From SZUA-152 sp964401355 (lineage in GTDB: Bacteria > Pseudomonadota > Gammaproteobacteria > SZUA-152), in NCBI GenBank assembly GCA_964401355.1, contig CAYNYJ010000005.1:5400-69399 (forward strand): 64,000 nucleotides of DNA. Reading direction: 5' to 3'. Each line of letters opens with the position of its first letter. The first letter of the stretch is position 1. Shown here piece after piece: positions 44,335-54,066 of the stretch. A program made the translations under genes and the position numbers. Below the pieces are notes generated by a model. It saw nothing but the letters and a program-made list of their open reading frames with translations. It did not search any database and was not told where the DNA came from.

Positions 44335-46851
44335 TTACAGCGAGCGTTTGACTTCCACTTGCTCAAAGACTTCAATCTGATCGCCCGCTTGAATATCATT
44401 GTAGTTCTTCACGCCGATACCGCATTCTGTGCCCGAACGCACTTCCGGCACATCGTCTTTAAAGCGGCGCAGTGATTCCAGCTCGCCTTCGTAAATCACC
44501 ACATTGTCACGCAACACACGAATCGGATTGCTGCGTTTCACCGTGCCCTCGATCACCATGCAACCGGCGATAGCGCCCAACTTGGGTGAGCGGAACACAT
44601 CACGCACTTCGGCCAGACCCACAATCTGTTCCTTGAACTCGGGGGCCAACATGCCACTGAGTGAATTTTTCACTTCGTCGATGGCATCATAAATTACGCT
44701 GTAATAATGCAGATCAATACCTTCTTCTTCGATAAGACGTTTAGAAGAGGCATCTGCCCGCACATTAAAACCGATCATCACCGCAGAGGAGGCCACCGCA
44801 AGGTTGACGTCCGACTCGTTGATACCACCTACGCCGCTGGCGACAACTTTCACACGAACTTCGTCGGTTGACAAATTCGTCAGGGAATCGCCCAAAGCCT
44901 CAACCGAACCTTGCACGTCTGCCTTCAGAACCACATTAAGGGTACTGACCTCACCCTCTTCCATTTGCGAGAACATGTTTTCCAATTTGGCTTTTTGCTG
45001 ACGCGCCATTTTCACATCGCGGAACTTGCCCTGACGGAACAATGCCACTTCACGCGCCTTGCGTTCATCGGACACCACCAGCACATCATCACCGGCACTG
45101 GGCGCACCTGATAAACCTAACACTTCCACCGGAATAGACGGGCCCGCCTCGGCGGTGTTTTTTCCATCCTCATCCAGCAAGGCACGCACACGTCCGTATT
45201 CCTGACCTGCAAGAACAATATCGCCCTTGCGCAAAGTACCACTCTGCACCAACACCGTCGCCACCACGCCACGCCCCTTATCAAGACGAGACTCGATCAC
45301 GACGCCCTTCGCAGGCCCATCTTTAACGGCCTTAAGCTCGAGCAGTTCTGCCTGCAAGGAAATAGCTTCCAGCAGCTGATCGATACCTTCACCAGTGTGG
45401 GCAGAGACGTGGATGAACTGAGTATCACCACCCCAGTCATCCGGCACCACTTCCGCAGCCACTAATTCCTGTTTGACGCGATCCGGCTGAGCATCTTCTT
45501 TATCAATTTTATTGACCGCAACAATCATCGGAACGTCAGCGGCCTTGGCGTGCTGAATCGCTTCCTGTGTTTGTGGCATAACGCCATCGTCGGCGGCAAC
45601 GACCAACACCACGATATCGGTCGCCTTGGCACCACGCGCACGCATCGCGGTAAATGCCGCATGTCCCGGCGTATCGAGGAAAGTAATCGGACCGGCAGCC
45701 GTTTTCACATGGTAGGCACCGATGTGTTGGGTAATGCCACCGGCCTCACCCGCAGCCACTTTGGCCTTGCGAATGTAATCCAGCAGCGAGGTTTTACCGT
45801 GGTCAACGTGACCCATAATGGTCACAGCCGGTGCGCGCGTAAGCTGCTCGCCTTCATCCTGCGTGGTTTCAACAAGGCTTTGCTCGATGGCATCATCGCT
45901 GACCAATACCACCTTATGTCCCATTTCTTCCACAATGATGCTCGCCGTCTCTTGATCCAGCACCTGGTTGATGGTCACCATACTGCCCATGCCCATCATC
46001 ACTTTAATCACTTCGGCGGCCTTGACGGCCATTTTTTGCGCCAATTCACCGACCGTGATGGTTTCCGGAATAGAAACGTCACGCACCACCGGCACCACTG
46101 GTTTTTCAAACCCATGCTCGGTCGGTGCTGAAGAAACCGCGCCACGGCCACCGCGAGGTTTTTTCTTGCGGCGCCCAGATTTGCCTGCCGTAACATGCAA
46201 TTCTTTGCGGCCATATTTTGTCGACGATTTCTCTTTTTTGTCTGTGCGCTCACGCTTAACGCCACGTTTATCCGAGGCTTTTTCCTCACTCGGTTTCGTG
46301 GGCGTTGTTGCCGTCTGTGCTGCGGCAATCGTCGCCTCTTTCAAGCGTACTTCTTCTTCCAGTTTTTTAGCTTCTACTGCAGCCTTGCGATCAAGATCTT
46401 CTTTCTCTTTCGCCTCTATAACTTCCGTTCGCCGTTGACGTTCGACTTCCGCCAGTTTTTCTTCATCTATACGAGTCTGGGCAATTTTGTCGGTTTCAGC
46501 TTTCAAGCGATCCGCTTCTTCCGAAACAACCTCACTACGTTTCACGTAAGTACGTTTTTTACGCACTTCCACATTGACCGTTTTTCCACGAGTCGCGGTA
46601 CGCCCTGAGCCGCCAGGCTGTTTCAATTCAGTCACCATCTTACGGCGCAGAGTGATCTTTTTTGGTTCATTAGCCTTTACTTCGCCACCGTGCGTGTCTC
46701 GAAGAAAATCCAGCAATTTCATTTTTTCTTCATCGCTAACAGTCTGCTCGCCGTCTTTAAAAGACATGCCCGCCTTATCCAACTGACCCAGCAACCGATC
46801 CACCGTGACACTCAGAACCTCGGCTAATTGTTTTACGCTTACGCCTGACAT
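44335..46851 (-). CDS. infB: translation initiation factor IF-2
   Basis: 838 residues from ATG 46851 (GGGGAAG site), 16 bp after nusA. N-terminal IF2_N domain (MSGVSVKQLAEVLSVTVDRLL), a long charged coiled linker (about 100-250), then the G domain with APAVTIMGHVDHGKTSLLD, DTPGHAAFTAMRARG and NKIDKEDAQPD, followed by domains II-IV. Places initiator tRNA on the 30S subunit. An upstream in-frame ATG at 46902 overlaps the nusA end and is unlikely. Confidence 0.97.
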   Translation of the reverse strand: MSGVSVKQLAEVLSVTVDRLLGQLDKAGMSFKDGEQTVSDEEKMKLLDFLRDTHGGEVKANEPKKITLRRKMVTELKQPGGSGRTATRGKTVNVEVRKKRTYVKRSEVVSEEADRLKAETDKIAQTRIDEEKLAEVERQRRTEVIEAKEKEDLDRKAAVEAKKLEEEVRLKEATIAAAQTATTPTKPSEEKASDKRGVKRERTDKKEKSSTKYGRKELHVTAGKSGRRKKKPRGGRGAVSSAPTEHGFEKPVVPVVRDVSIPETITVGELAQKMAVKAAEVIKVMMGMGSMVTINQVLDQETASIIVEEMGHKVVLVSDDAIEQSLVETTQDEGEQLTRAPAVTIMGHVDHGKTSLLDYIRKAKVAAGEAGGITQHIGAYHVKTAAGPITFLDTPGHAAFTAMRARGAKATDIVVLVVAADDGVMPQTQEAIQHAKAADVPMIVAVNKIDKEDAQPDRVKQELVAAEVVPDDWGGDTQFIHVSAHTGEGIDQLLEAISLQAELLELKAVKDGPAKGVVIESRLDKGRGVVATVLVQSGTLRKGDIVLAGQEYGRVRALLDEDGKNTAEAGPSIPVEVLGLSGAPSAGDDVLVVSDERKAREVALFRQGKFRDVKMARQQKAKLENMFSQMEEGEVSTLNVVLKADVQGSVEALGDSLTNLSTDEVRVKVVASGVGGINESDVNLAVASSAVMIGFNVRADASSKRLIEEEGIDLHYYSVIYDAIDEVKNSLSGMLAPEFKEQIVGLAEVRDVFRSPKLGAIAGCMVIEGTVKRSNPIRVLRDNVVIYEGELESLRRFKDDVPEVRSGTECGIGVKNYNDIQAGDQIEVFEQVEVKRSL

Positions 46852-46867
46852 AACTTCCCCCAATACC

Positions 46868-48385
46868 TTAACCCTGTTGCTCGCCAGTGGTCTCATCAGC
46901 AAACCAAGGCGCTCGCGCGGTCATGATCAGCTTACCTGCCCGTTCTTCATCCATCTCTTCAATATCCATCAACTCATCGACCGACTGTTCAGCCAGGTCT
47001 TCCATGGTAATCACATCGCGACTGGCCAATACATAGGCCAGATGCTGATCCATACCTTCCATCGTCAACAAGTCTTCTGCTGGTTTCTTCTCTTCCAGCA
47101 CTTCTTCCTGCACCAAGGCCTTGGTTAACAACACATCCTTGGAGCGATTCCGTAATTCCATCACGATGTCTTCATCAAATTCTTCAATAGCCATCATTTC
47201 TTCCAACGGCACATAGGCGATTTCTTCGATGCTGGTGAAACCTTCCTGCACCAGAATATTGGCAAATTCTTCGTCTACGTCCAGTTGCGCCATAAACAAT
47301 TGCTGGGCAACCTGACTTTCCTGGTCACCTTTTTCGGCCAATTGCACGTCCGACATCACGTTAATCGTCCAGCCGGTCAACTCACTGGCCAGGCGTACAT
47401 TTTGCCCACCGCGACCAATCGCCTGTGACAACTGCTCTTCCTCCACAGCAATATCCATGCTGTGTTTTTCTTCGTCCACCACAATCGACACCACTTCCGC
47501 AGGGGACATAGAGTTAATCACAAACTGCGCGGGATTCTCATCCCAAAGGATAATATCGACACGTTCGTCGGCAAGTTCGTTGGATACCGCACGCACTCGT
47601 GAACCGCGCATACCCACGCAGGCACCCACAGGATCGATACGCGGATCATTGGATTTCACCGCGATCTTCGCCCGCGAACCGGGGTCACGCGCCGCGCCCA
47701 AAATATCAATCAAGCCCTCGCCCACTTCGGGAATTTCCAACTTGAATAATTCGATCAGCAATTCCGGTGCAGTACGACTGACAAACAATTGCGGACCGCG
47801 CATTTCGGAACGAACATCTTGTAAATAACCCCGTAAACGATCTCCCGGGCGCACCGCTTCGCGAGGGATCATCGAATCGCGAGTCACCAGTGCTTCAACA
47901 TTTTCGCCTAAATCAAGAATCAGATTGCCCTTGTCAAGACGCTTCACTACGCCCATGACCAACTCGCCAATGCGACCCTGGAACGTCTCAACCACACGCG
48001 CACGCTCTGCGTCACGCACTTTTTGCACGATGACCTGTTTCGCAGCCTGTGCGGCAATACGACCAAATTTAGCGCACGTCATAGGCTCTTCGATGAACTC
48101 ACCCGCTTTGATGTCGGGGTTCTTTTTCAGCGCATAAGTCAGTTTGATCTGAGTATCGGGATCTTCGAAATCTTCAGAATCATCTTCAAACACTTCCCAG
48201 GTACGGAAGGTCTCGTACTCCCCCGTATCACGGTCGATAGTGACGCGCACACTGATATCGGCACTGCTTAATTTTTTACTGGCGGTGGCCAACGCAGCTT
48301 CAATGGCACCAAATATTGTTTCCCTGTCGAGTCCTTTTTCATTCGACACGGCATCCACAACCATCAATATTTCTTTGTTGTTCAT
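46868..48385 (-). CDS. nusA: transcription termination/antitermination factor NusA
   Basis: 505 residues from ATG 48385 (MNNKEILMVVDAVSNEKGL; GAGG site). N-terminal RNA-polymerase domain, S1 domain (GRIGELVMGVVKRLDKGNLILDLG), two KH domains (GACVGMRGSRVRAVSNELADERVDI; AIGRGGQNVRLASELTGW) and two acidic C-terminal repeats, as in gammaproteobacterial NusA. Affects pausing and termination; in E. coli the operon is feedback-controlled by NusA, and the hairpin-rich leader upstream here fits that. Confidence 0.97.
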   Translation of the reverse strand: MNNKEILMVVDAVSNEKGLDRETIFGAIEAALATASKKLSSADISVRVTIDRDTGEYETFRTWEVFEDDSEDFEDPDTQIKLTYALKKNPDIKAGEFIEEPMTCAKFGRIAAQAAKQVIVQKVRDAERARVVETFQGRIGELVMGVVKRLDKGNLILDLGENVEALVTRDSMIPREAVRPGDRLRGYLQDVRSEMRGPQLFVSRTAPELLIELFKLEIPEVGEGLIDILGAARDPGSRAKIAVKSNDPRIDPVGACVGMRGSRVRAVSNELADERVDIILWDENPAQFVINSMSPAEVVSIVVDEEKHSMDIAVEEEQLSQAIGRGGQNVRLASELTGWTINVMSDVQLAEKGDQESQVAQQLFMAQLDVDEEFANILVQEGFTSIEEIAYVPLEEMMAIEEFDEDIVMELRNRSKDVLLTKALVQEEVLEEKKPAEDLLTMEGMDQHLAYVLASRDVITMEDLAEQSVDELMDIEEMDEERAGKLIMTARAPWFADETTGEQQG

Positions 48386-48565
48386 AGCTATCGGCCTCAC
48401 CATACCCTTGGCATGCCCTTGGTTTATCCCTGGGCGTTTTAAATACTATATTAATCTATCGTTACTCAAACTTGTTGCTATAACGCTGCCACTTATTTGA
48501 ACGGCAACGCACCAGATTCAGCTCGCAAAAACTAAACCTCGCGCTCAGGCATCAAAACCCAAGCA

Positions 48566-49021
48566 TCAAAATTCTGATATCAAATTCGCTTTATCAATGG
48601 CGTTCAAGCTCAACACCAATTCGCTCTCACCGATGTTTACAATCACCTGGCCGTCTTCGACGCCTTGCAAAACACCCTTAAATTTACGCCGTCCTTCAAT
48701 CGGCGACATCAATGTCAGTTTAGCCTTATGACCGATAAAGCGCTCAAAATGCGCCAACGTGTACAACGGCCGATCAAGGCCTGGAGATGATACTTCCAGT
48801 TGATACTGCTCCTTAATAACATCTTCTACATCCAGCACACCGCTCAACTGGTGACTGACACGCTGACAATCTTTCACATCGATGCCGTCCTCTTTATCAA
48901 TGTAAATACGCAGCAAGCTGCGTTTACCCTGTCGGGCATATTCAATACCAACCAACTCGCACCCCAATGATTCAACCACCGGTGCGATAACAGACAATAT
49001 GTGGTCCGGTACTTGTCGCAA
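48566..49021 (-). CDS. rimP: ribosome maturation factor RimP
   Basis: 151 residues starting at TTG 49021. 30S assembly factor. The sequence ESLGCELVGIEYARQGKRSLLRIYIDKEDGIDVKDCQRVSHQLSGVLDVED is typical and YQLEVSSPGLDRPL marks the domain junction. First protein gene of the nusA operon, downstream of tRNA-fMet as in many gammaproteobacteria. Three hairpin-T-run structures lie in the 480 bp before it. Confidence 0.95.
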   Translation of the reverse strand: MRQVPDHILSVIAPVVESLGCELVGIEYARQGKRSLLRIYIDKEDGIDVKDCQRVSHQLSGVLDVEDVIKEQYQLEVSSPGLDRPLYTLAHFERFIGHKAKLTLMSPIEGRRKFKGVLQGVEDGQVIVNIGESELVLSLNAIDKANLISEF

Positions 49022-49038
49022 ACTCTATAACCCCACGA

Positions 49039-49060
49039 AAAAAGCGTAACCTCGCTTTTT
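49039..49060 (-). terminator. terminator-like hairpin next to rimP
   Basis: AAAAAGCG / CGCTTTTT arms with a 6-nt loop, 17 bp before the rimP start codon. Placed so close to the gene, it would have to be read through or remodelled for rimP to be expressed. Confidence 0.6.
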
Positions 49061-49098
49061 CAAAAATGACTTTTCATAAAACCGCTTTCTTTAAAACC

Positions 49099-49118
49099 AA
49101 AAAAAGGGCCCAAGGCCC
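49099..49118 (-). terminator. intrinsic terminator in the fMet-rimP leader
   Basis: On the minus strand GGGCC-TTG-GGCCC followed by seven T. About 80 bp upstream of rimP. Confidence 0.7.
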
Positions 49119-49261
49119 ACCCGTCACATCAACGACTTTTACACGCCAATTAATTATAGCGCCGGACGACCTACACACCAAGGCATGTCAGCAGCTTATA
49201 CGATTCCCAAATTCGCTACAGCAAGAATCCCGCTCGTTCGCGTGTTGATCAAAATAAAGCT

Positions 49262-49285
49262 AAAAAAAAACCACGAAAGTCGTGG
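49262..49285 (-). terminator. intrinsic terminator downstream of the tRNA repeats
   Basis: On the minus strand CCACGA-CTT-TCGTGG followed by nine T. It probably ends the tRNA-fMet transcript, with partial read-through into rimP. Confidence 0.8.
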
Positions 49286-49372
49286 CCTTGGCAAGACTCA
49301 ATCAACATATTTGATCCAGAATTGCTGGTTCCCTGCGGAACCGTTCAACTTTCTTTGATACCCAACACGACA

Positions 49373-49600
49373 TTCGTCGCAGGAACAGGGTTTAAACCTG
49401 TGACCTTACAGCGGTTACGCCTAAAAAGCCAAGCCTGAACCTCAGACACTCCACACATACCATTCTCTACAAAACCAGTATTCGGTTGGTAGCGGGGACA
49501 GGATTTGAACCTGTGACCTTCAGCGGCTGCGCCGGTAAAAGCCGAGCCCGACCCTCGGGCGCTCCACACATACCATTTCTCTACAAAACCAGTATTCGGT
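49373..49600 (-). repeat. two degenerate 114-bp repeats carrying the 3' half of tRNA-fMet
   Basis: The region 3' of tRNA-fMet contains two units, about 49487-49600 and 49373-49486, spaced 114 bp like the tRNA itself. Unit one repeats the T arm and CCA end of the tRNA exactly (49487-49519), and then diverges in the anticodon region. Unit two has about ten extra differences. Neither can form an acceptor stem, so these are not functional tRNA genes. Confidence 0.8.
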
Positions 49601-49677
<77 letters not shown>

Positions 49678-49736
49678 TCCGAGGTGGGGAATTCTACCCA
49701 AATCCGCTCAAAATACAAGCCCAGACCGACAAATAA

Positions 49737-50141
49737 TTACCGTTTTTCGCTATTAATTCTCTCCAGTACCACGTAAGCAATCGCGTACTCCGATTCGTCC
49801 GACAGACTGAGGTGGAAACCACCAATACCCTCATTTCGCAAGATCTGTTTCGCCCGCTCGGAGAATATCAGCACCGGTTTGCCCAGCACGTCGTTATTCA
49901 CCCCAATATCCCGCAGACTAAGCCCATCCCGAAAACCGGTACCCAAGGCCTTGGCGGTCGCCTCTTTGGCAGCAAAGCGCTTGGCCAGAAACTGGGCCTG
50001 TTTTGCCGGGTGCAGCGAATCCCGAAAAACCGCCATTTCAGCCTCAGTGAGGATGCGCGCGGCAAATCGTTCACCGTAGCGGGCCAGGTTATCGGCCATA
50101 CGCGGAATACGCACAATGTCCGTACCAATGCCAAATATCAC
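49737..50141 (-). CDS. acpS: holo-acyl-carrier-protein synthase
   Basis: 134 residues from GTG 50141, overlapping the pdxJ stop by 4 bp. Transfers 4'-phosphopantetheine to ACP. IFGIGTDIVRIPRM, the metal-binding FLAKRFAAKEATAKALGTGF and HLSLSDESEYAIAYV are present and complete. The order recO-pdxJ-acpS after era is the common one, so it is the last gene of the lepA-acpS run. Confidence 0.96.
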   Translation of the reverse strand: MIFGIGTDIVRIPRMADNLARYGERFAARILTEAEMAVFRDSLHPAKQAQFLAKRFAAKEATAKALGTGFRDGLSLRDIGVNNDVLGKPVLIFSERAKQILRNEGIGGFHLSLSDESEYAIAYVVLERINSEKR

Positions 50142-50908
50142 GCGAGCTGGGCCTCGCGCATGAGCTGTTTCATCTCGCGCACGGCCGGCTGCAGGCCGCT
50201 AAAAATGGCTCGCGCAATGATGGCATGACCAATATTCAGCTCACGTATGCCCGGTATCGAGGCGATAGCCTGCACATTGTGATAATGCAGACCGTGGCCA
50301 GCGTTCACATGTAGACCCAGTCCGAGGCCGTGTTCCACGGCCTGCACCACTTTAGCCAACTCGAGTTCACGTTGCTCAGGCGTTTGCGCATCTGCAAAAT
50401 GCCCGGTGTGAATCTCGATCACGGGGGCGCCCACCTCGGCAGCCGCATCAATTTGTGCGGGATCGGCATCAATGAACAAAGATACACGCACTTGCACCTC
50501 GGCCAGTTGCGCACAGGCATCACGCAGACGCTCGCGCTGACCGGATACGTCCAACCCGCCCTCCGTGGTCAATTCTTCGCGGCGTTCAGGCACTAGGCAG
50601 CATTCCGCCGGTTGAACACGCGCTGCAACCGCCAGCATTTCATCCGTAACGGCCATTTCCAGATTCATACGGGTTTGCAAGATATCGCGAAGCATTTCCA
50701 CATCACGATCCTGAATATGACGACGATCCTCGCGCAAATGCAGAGTAATCGCATCCGCCCCCGCCTGCTCCGCCTCGATGGCCGCCTGAATGGGATCGGG
50801 ATAGCGAGTTCCCCGCGCCTGACGCAGGGTGGCAACGTGGTCGATATTCACACCGAGCAACATCGTAGTGGTCGAAATGGCTGTTGCAGAAAGGGATAGG
50901 GCTGTCAT
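50138..50908 (-). CDS. pdxJ: pyridoxine 5'-phosphate synthase
   Basis: 256 residues; a TIM barrel joining 1-deoxyxylulose-5-phosphate and 3-amino-2-oxopropyl phosphate to form the vitamin B6 ring. LLGVNIDHVATLRQARGTRYPDP, ITLHLREDRRHIQDRDV and GLHVNAGHGLHYHNV contain the active-site residues. The family start is ATG 50863; ATG 50908 has a better ribosome site and adds 15 residues. Confidence 0.96.
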   Translation of the reverse strand: MTALSLSATAISTTTMLLGVNIDHVATLRQARGTRYPDPIQAAIEAEQAGADAITLHLREDRRHIQDRDVEMLRDILQTRMNLEMAVTDEMLAVAARVQPAECCLVPERREELTTEGGLDVSGQRERLRDACAQLAEVQVRVSLFIDADPAQIDAAAEVGAPVIEIHTGHFADAQTPEQRELELAKVVQAVEHGLGLGLHVNAGHGLHYHNVQAIASIPGIRELNIGHAIIARAIFSGLQPAVREMKQLMREAQLA

Positions 50909-50957
50909 TAAGTGGCTACCTTGTGTCTGTGTCGTACGTCAGAGAGAAATACGGGTG

Positions 50958-51734
50958 TTACACAATATGCGCATGAGCACGTTGTGCAAGCTGGGCACTT
51001 TGTTGCATCAACTGGCGGCTTGCCAGCGGTTTGGGGCCCAGATATTGACCCAGCACCGCACGCAACAGGCGCTTTGCTTCCCGACGTGCCATGTCCGTCG
51101 ACAAATCATCGGCCTGCATGGCTAACAATGTCTGCCCAGAAATTTGCACGCCAGACGGTTCTTCATTACGCCCATCGTCCAACACCGGGCCCTGTTCCAT
51201 ATGATAAATATACTGCCGCTCTGCTTGCACGGATGCCGCGCTGTGTACCTCATGATCAAGCACCAGCCCATAGCCCAAGGCGCTCAACAGGCGCATTTCA
51301 AAACGACGCAGTGTGATTTCCAAGGTCTGACGCTCATCGCCCCCCGCACTCAACGCCGACAGCGACCGCAACGCCGCATCGTAGCAACCAAATAATTCCA
51401 ACTGTGCATCGTGGCGCTGTAACAGTCGCATTAAAATCTCATTGAGATAAAAACCGCTGGCGATAATCCCCGGGCTAATCGTCAACGCGGCTCCTTGGGC
51501 TTCTGCCGCCGTCAACAAACCCAGTTCAGCGCGCAGATTAAACGACACCAGCAACGGTTGAAAACTTTGCAGCAATCCAGGCCAACGCGGTTTCTTACCG
51601 CGCACCCCTTTGGCAACAACACCCACACGTCCCTGTTCCGGAGTCAATAATTCAATAATAGCGCTGCTGTCCCGATAGGCATGCTGATGTAAAATATAGG
51701 CGGGCTGCAACACAACCCGTTGCGTTGCTGACAT
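50958..51734 (-). CDS. recO: DNA repair protein RecO
   Basis: 258 residues. With RecR it loads RecA onto SSB-coated single-stranded DNA. N-terminal OB fold (PAYILHQHAYRDSSAIIELLTPEQGRVGVVAKGVRG) followed by a helical domain. The Cys4 zinc site of some RecO proteins is absent, as in other gammaproteobacteria. Follows era by 13 bp in the same operon. Confidence 0.93.
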   Translation of the reverse strand: MSATQRVVLQPAYILHQHAYRDSSAIIELLTPEQGRVGVVAKGVRGKKPRWPGLLQSFQPLLVSFNLRAELGLLTAAEAQGAALTISPGIIASGFYLNEILMRLLQRHDAQLELFGCYDAALRSLSALSAGGDERQTLEITLRRFEMRLLSALGYGLVLDHEVHSAASVQAERQYIYHMEQGPVLDDGRNEEPSGVQISGQTLLAMQADDLSTDMARREAKRLLRAVLGQYLGPKPLASRQLMQQSAQLAQRAHAHIV

Positions 51735-51747
51735 GTTTTATCCTGAC

Positions 51748-52650
51748 CTAATCATCCTGATAACCAAGACTGCGCAACGCACGTTCGTCATCCGCCCAGC
51801 CACTGCGCACCTTCACCCACAGTTGCAAAAAAACTTTACCATCAAACGCACGTTCCATATCCTTGCGCGCGAGTTCACCAATACGTTTTAACTGTGCGCC
51901 TTTTTTACCGATGATAATGCCTTTCTGTCCGTCACGCTCCACCCAGATGATGGCGTGAATATGTCGCACATTGTCTTCCATGCTGAATTTTTCAATTTCT
52001 ACCGTGGTGGAATACGGCAGCTCCTGTGACAGGGAACGCATCAGTTTTTCACGCACCAGCTCCGAAGCCATAAACCGTTCACTGCGATCCGTGACCTGAT
52101 CTTCCGGAAAGAAAGGAGACGATACCGGCAACACCTTTTCGATCTCAACTTCCAGCTGCTGCACACCATCACCCAAACGCGCCGAGATAGGAATCATTTG
52201 ATGGAAATGATGTTTCTCGGACAACATGGTTAAATGCGGTAACAAAATATCTTTTTCTTTAACGTGATCAATTTTATTGATCACGAGAAATACCGGCACC
52301 GAGACTTGTTTGAGCTTTCCCAATACAAGCTCATCTTCATCTGTCCAGCGAGTACGATCCAGCATAAAAATAATCGCATCCACATCGGTGATGGCACCGG
52401 AAGCCGCGCGGTTCATGTAACGGTTAATCGCACGTTTGCCACCCAGGTGTAAACCGGGTGTATCAACATAAATCACCTGGCTTTGGTTCGTGGTTTTTAC
52501 ACCCAAAATACGATGACGTGTGGTTTGGGGACGGTCTGCAGTGATACTGATTTTTTGACCTAGAATACGATTCAGCAACGTCGACTTGCCCACATTGGGA
52601 CGTCCCACAATCGCCACATAACCGCAGTGAAAGACCTGTTCTTCTATCAT
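51748..52650 (-). CDS. era: GTPase Era
   Basis: 300 residues. G domain with VAIVGRPNVGKSTLLNRILGQ (G1), ADRPQTTRHRILG (switch I), DTPGLH (G3), NKIDHV (G4), and a C-terminal KH domain with VERDGQKGIIIGKKGAQLKRIG, which binds the 3' end of 16S rRNA. Complete and standard. Preceded by rnc and followed by recO. Confidence 0.97.
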   Translation of the reverse strand: MIEEQVFHCGYVAIVGRPNVGKSTLLNRILGQKISITADRPQTTRHRILGVKTTNQSQVIYVDTPGLHLGGKRAINRYMNRAASGAITDVDAIIFMLDRTRWTDEDELVLGKLKQVSVPVFLVINKIDHVKEKDILLPHLTMLSEKHHFHQMIPISARLGDGVQQLEVEIEKVLPVSSPFFPEDQVTDRSERFMASELVREKLMRSLSQELPYSTTVEIEKFSMEDNVRHIHAIIWVERDGQKGIIIGKKGAQLKRIGELARKDMERAFDGKVFLQLWVKVRSGWADDERALRSLGYQDD

Positions 52651-52690
52651 TAGCTTTTTACTGCATCTATCATTTCATTAATGGGTGTAT

Positions 52691-53395
52691 TTACCAACGA
52701 CTCGATTCAGCATTTTTTAACAAATGGTTCAACACTTGTTGGGCCGCGGACTGTTCCGCCTTGCGACGACTGCTACCTATACCCGTAACAATTTCATTCA
52801 GCCCTGTGACATTACACTGCACCGTAAATTCTTGCTCATGCGCGTCGCCGAGGGTTTCTGTTACCGTGTATTCTGGCAAATCCAGACGCCGCGCCTGAAG
52901 ATATTCTTGTAACCGAGTCTTAGGATCCTTCATATCCGATTCAGCAGAAAGATTTTCAAGTCGCGAAGACAAACAACGTTCGATCAGTTTGCGTGCTGGT
53001 TGCAGACCACCATCCAGATACATCGCACCAAAAATGGCTTCCATGCCATCGGCTAAAATCGAATCCCGACGAAAACCACCACTTTTTAATTCGCCCGACC
53101 CCAAACGCAAATAATCACCCAGCGAAAATTCACGCGCCAGCGCCGCCAGAGTTTCTTTTTTAACAAGGGAAGCCCGAAACCGACTCAGGTGTCCTTCGGG
53201 TGCCTGTTGAAACTGGGAATAAAGCAAATCGGCGGCGATAAAACCTAAAATCGCATCACCCAGAAATTCCAGCCGTTCATTGTTTTCTGCGGCTTTACTG
53301 CGGTGCGTCAAGGCCTGCCTCAGAAGAGAAATGTCTTTAAATTGATAAGCTAACGTCCGTTGCAGTTTATCGAGTTGTTCATTAGCATTGTTCAT
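52691..53395 (-). CDS. rnc: ribonuclease III
   Basis: 234 residues from ATG 53395 (a GTG lies just upstream). Signature NERLEFLGDAILGFIAADLLY with catalytic acids, DSILADGMEAIFGAMYLDGG, and a C-terminal double-stranded-RNA-binding domain (PKTRLQEYLQARRLDLPEY...GIGSSRRKAEQSAAQQVL). Processes rRNA precursors and structured mRNAs. In the lepB-DUF4845-rnc-era operon. Confidence 0.97.
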   Translation of the reverse strand: MNNANEQLDKLQRTLAYQFKDISLLRQALTHRSKAAENNERLEFLGDAILGFIAADLLYSQFQQAPEGHLSRFRASLVKKETLAALAREFSLGDYLRLGSGELKSGGFRRDSILADGMEAIFGAMYLDGGLQPARKLIERCLSSRLENLSAESDMKDPKTRLQEYLQARRLDLPEYTVTETLGDAHEQEFTVQCNVTGLNEIVTGIGSSRRKAEQSAAQQVLNHLLKNAESSRW

Positions 53396-53442
53396 CACGT
53401 GCGTTCATCAAACATGTTCACTGGACAAACACCTTCCACCAC

Positions 53443-53895
53443 TCACTTCAAATCCACCTCATCCACAAAAGTGACCACCATATCGATATTTGCCAAGGCC
53501 GTTGTACGCACTTCATATTCTATCGCAACAGTGACCAGCCCATCCTTTCCACGTTCGATAAAAATATGCTCACTAGTAACATTTTTAACATCATCGATAG
53601 AAAAACGTTTTTGCAACGTCGATATAATTTCTGCATTCGTCTTGGCCGCGCTGCCACTCTCTGTCGCAAGACTGTTCAAATGCGAGGTCACGCTAAAATA
53701 TTCCATGTAAATCGGGAACAAGCGCAAAAGAATCAGGGTAAAAAGGGCGATTAATAGCAGGATCATGACCATGGTAATGCCCGTCACACCCTTTTGGTGA
53801 CGACGGCTGTGTTGAGAGTGCTGAGCCTTTTGTTGAAACATTTTTCGAAACCCTTTTTGAGAGAATCGCTTAGGCTGTCGAATTATTTTTCTCAT
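53443..53895 (-). CDS. DUF4845 membrane protein
   Basis: 150 residues from ATG 53895 (GGAG site 6 nt upstream). A basic N-terminus is followed by one transmembrane segment (ITMVMILLLIALFTLILLRLFPIYMEYF) and a C-terminal soluble domain. This family characteristically lies between lepB and rnc; its function is unknown. The frame is open to 54057 but without a ribosome site. Confidence 0.85.
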   Translation of the reverse strand: MRKIIRQPKRFSQKGFRKMFQQKAQHSQHSRRHQKGVTGITMVMILLLIALFTLILLRLFPIYMEYFSVTSHLNSLATESGSAAKTNAEIISTLQKRFSIDDVKNVTSEHIFIERGKDGLVTVAIEYEVRTTALANIDMVVTFVDEVDLK

Positions 53896-54066
53896 TTTTT
53901 CTCCACCGCTAATTATTGCGTCACCCATCCGGTGACGGTCACTAGTCCGCTCAAGAATATGCGCCATGTCCTCTGAATTCCACACATTCGAGCCTTTTTC
54001 TCGCCATAAATAATGTACCTGGACATTGAAAATATGTGGGATCATCTCGGCAAACAACCCAAAAGG

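Noticed and set aside
45550..46131. 193-codon open frame opposite infB
   Set aside because: Antisense to infB with shadow-type composition (His-rich).
49345..49569. 74-codon open frame over the tRNA-like repeats
   Set aside because: It only translates the decayed tRNA copies (period about 38 codons); no support as a protein.
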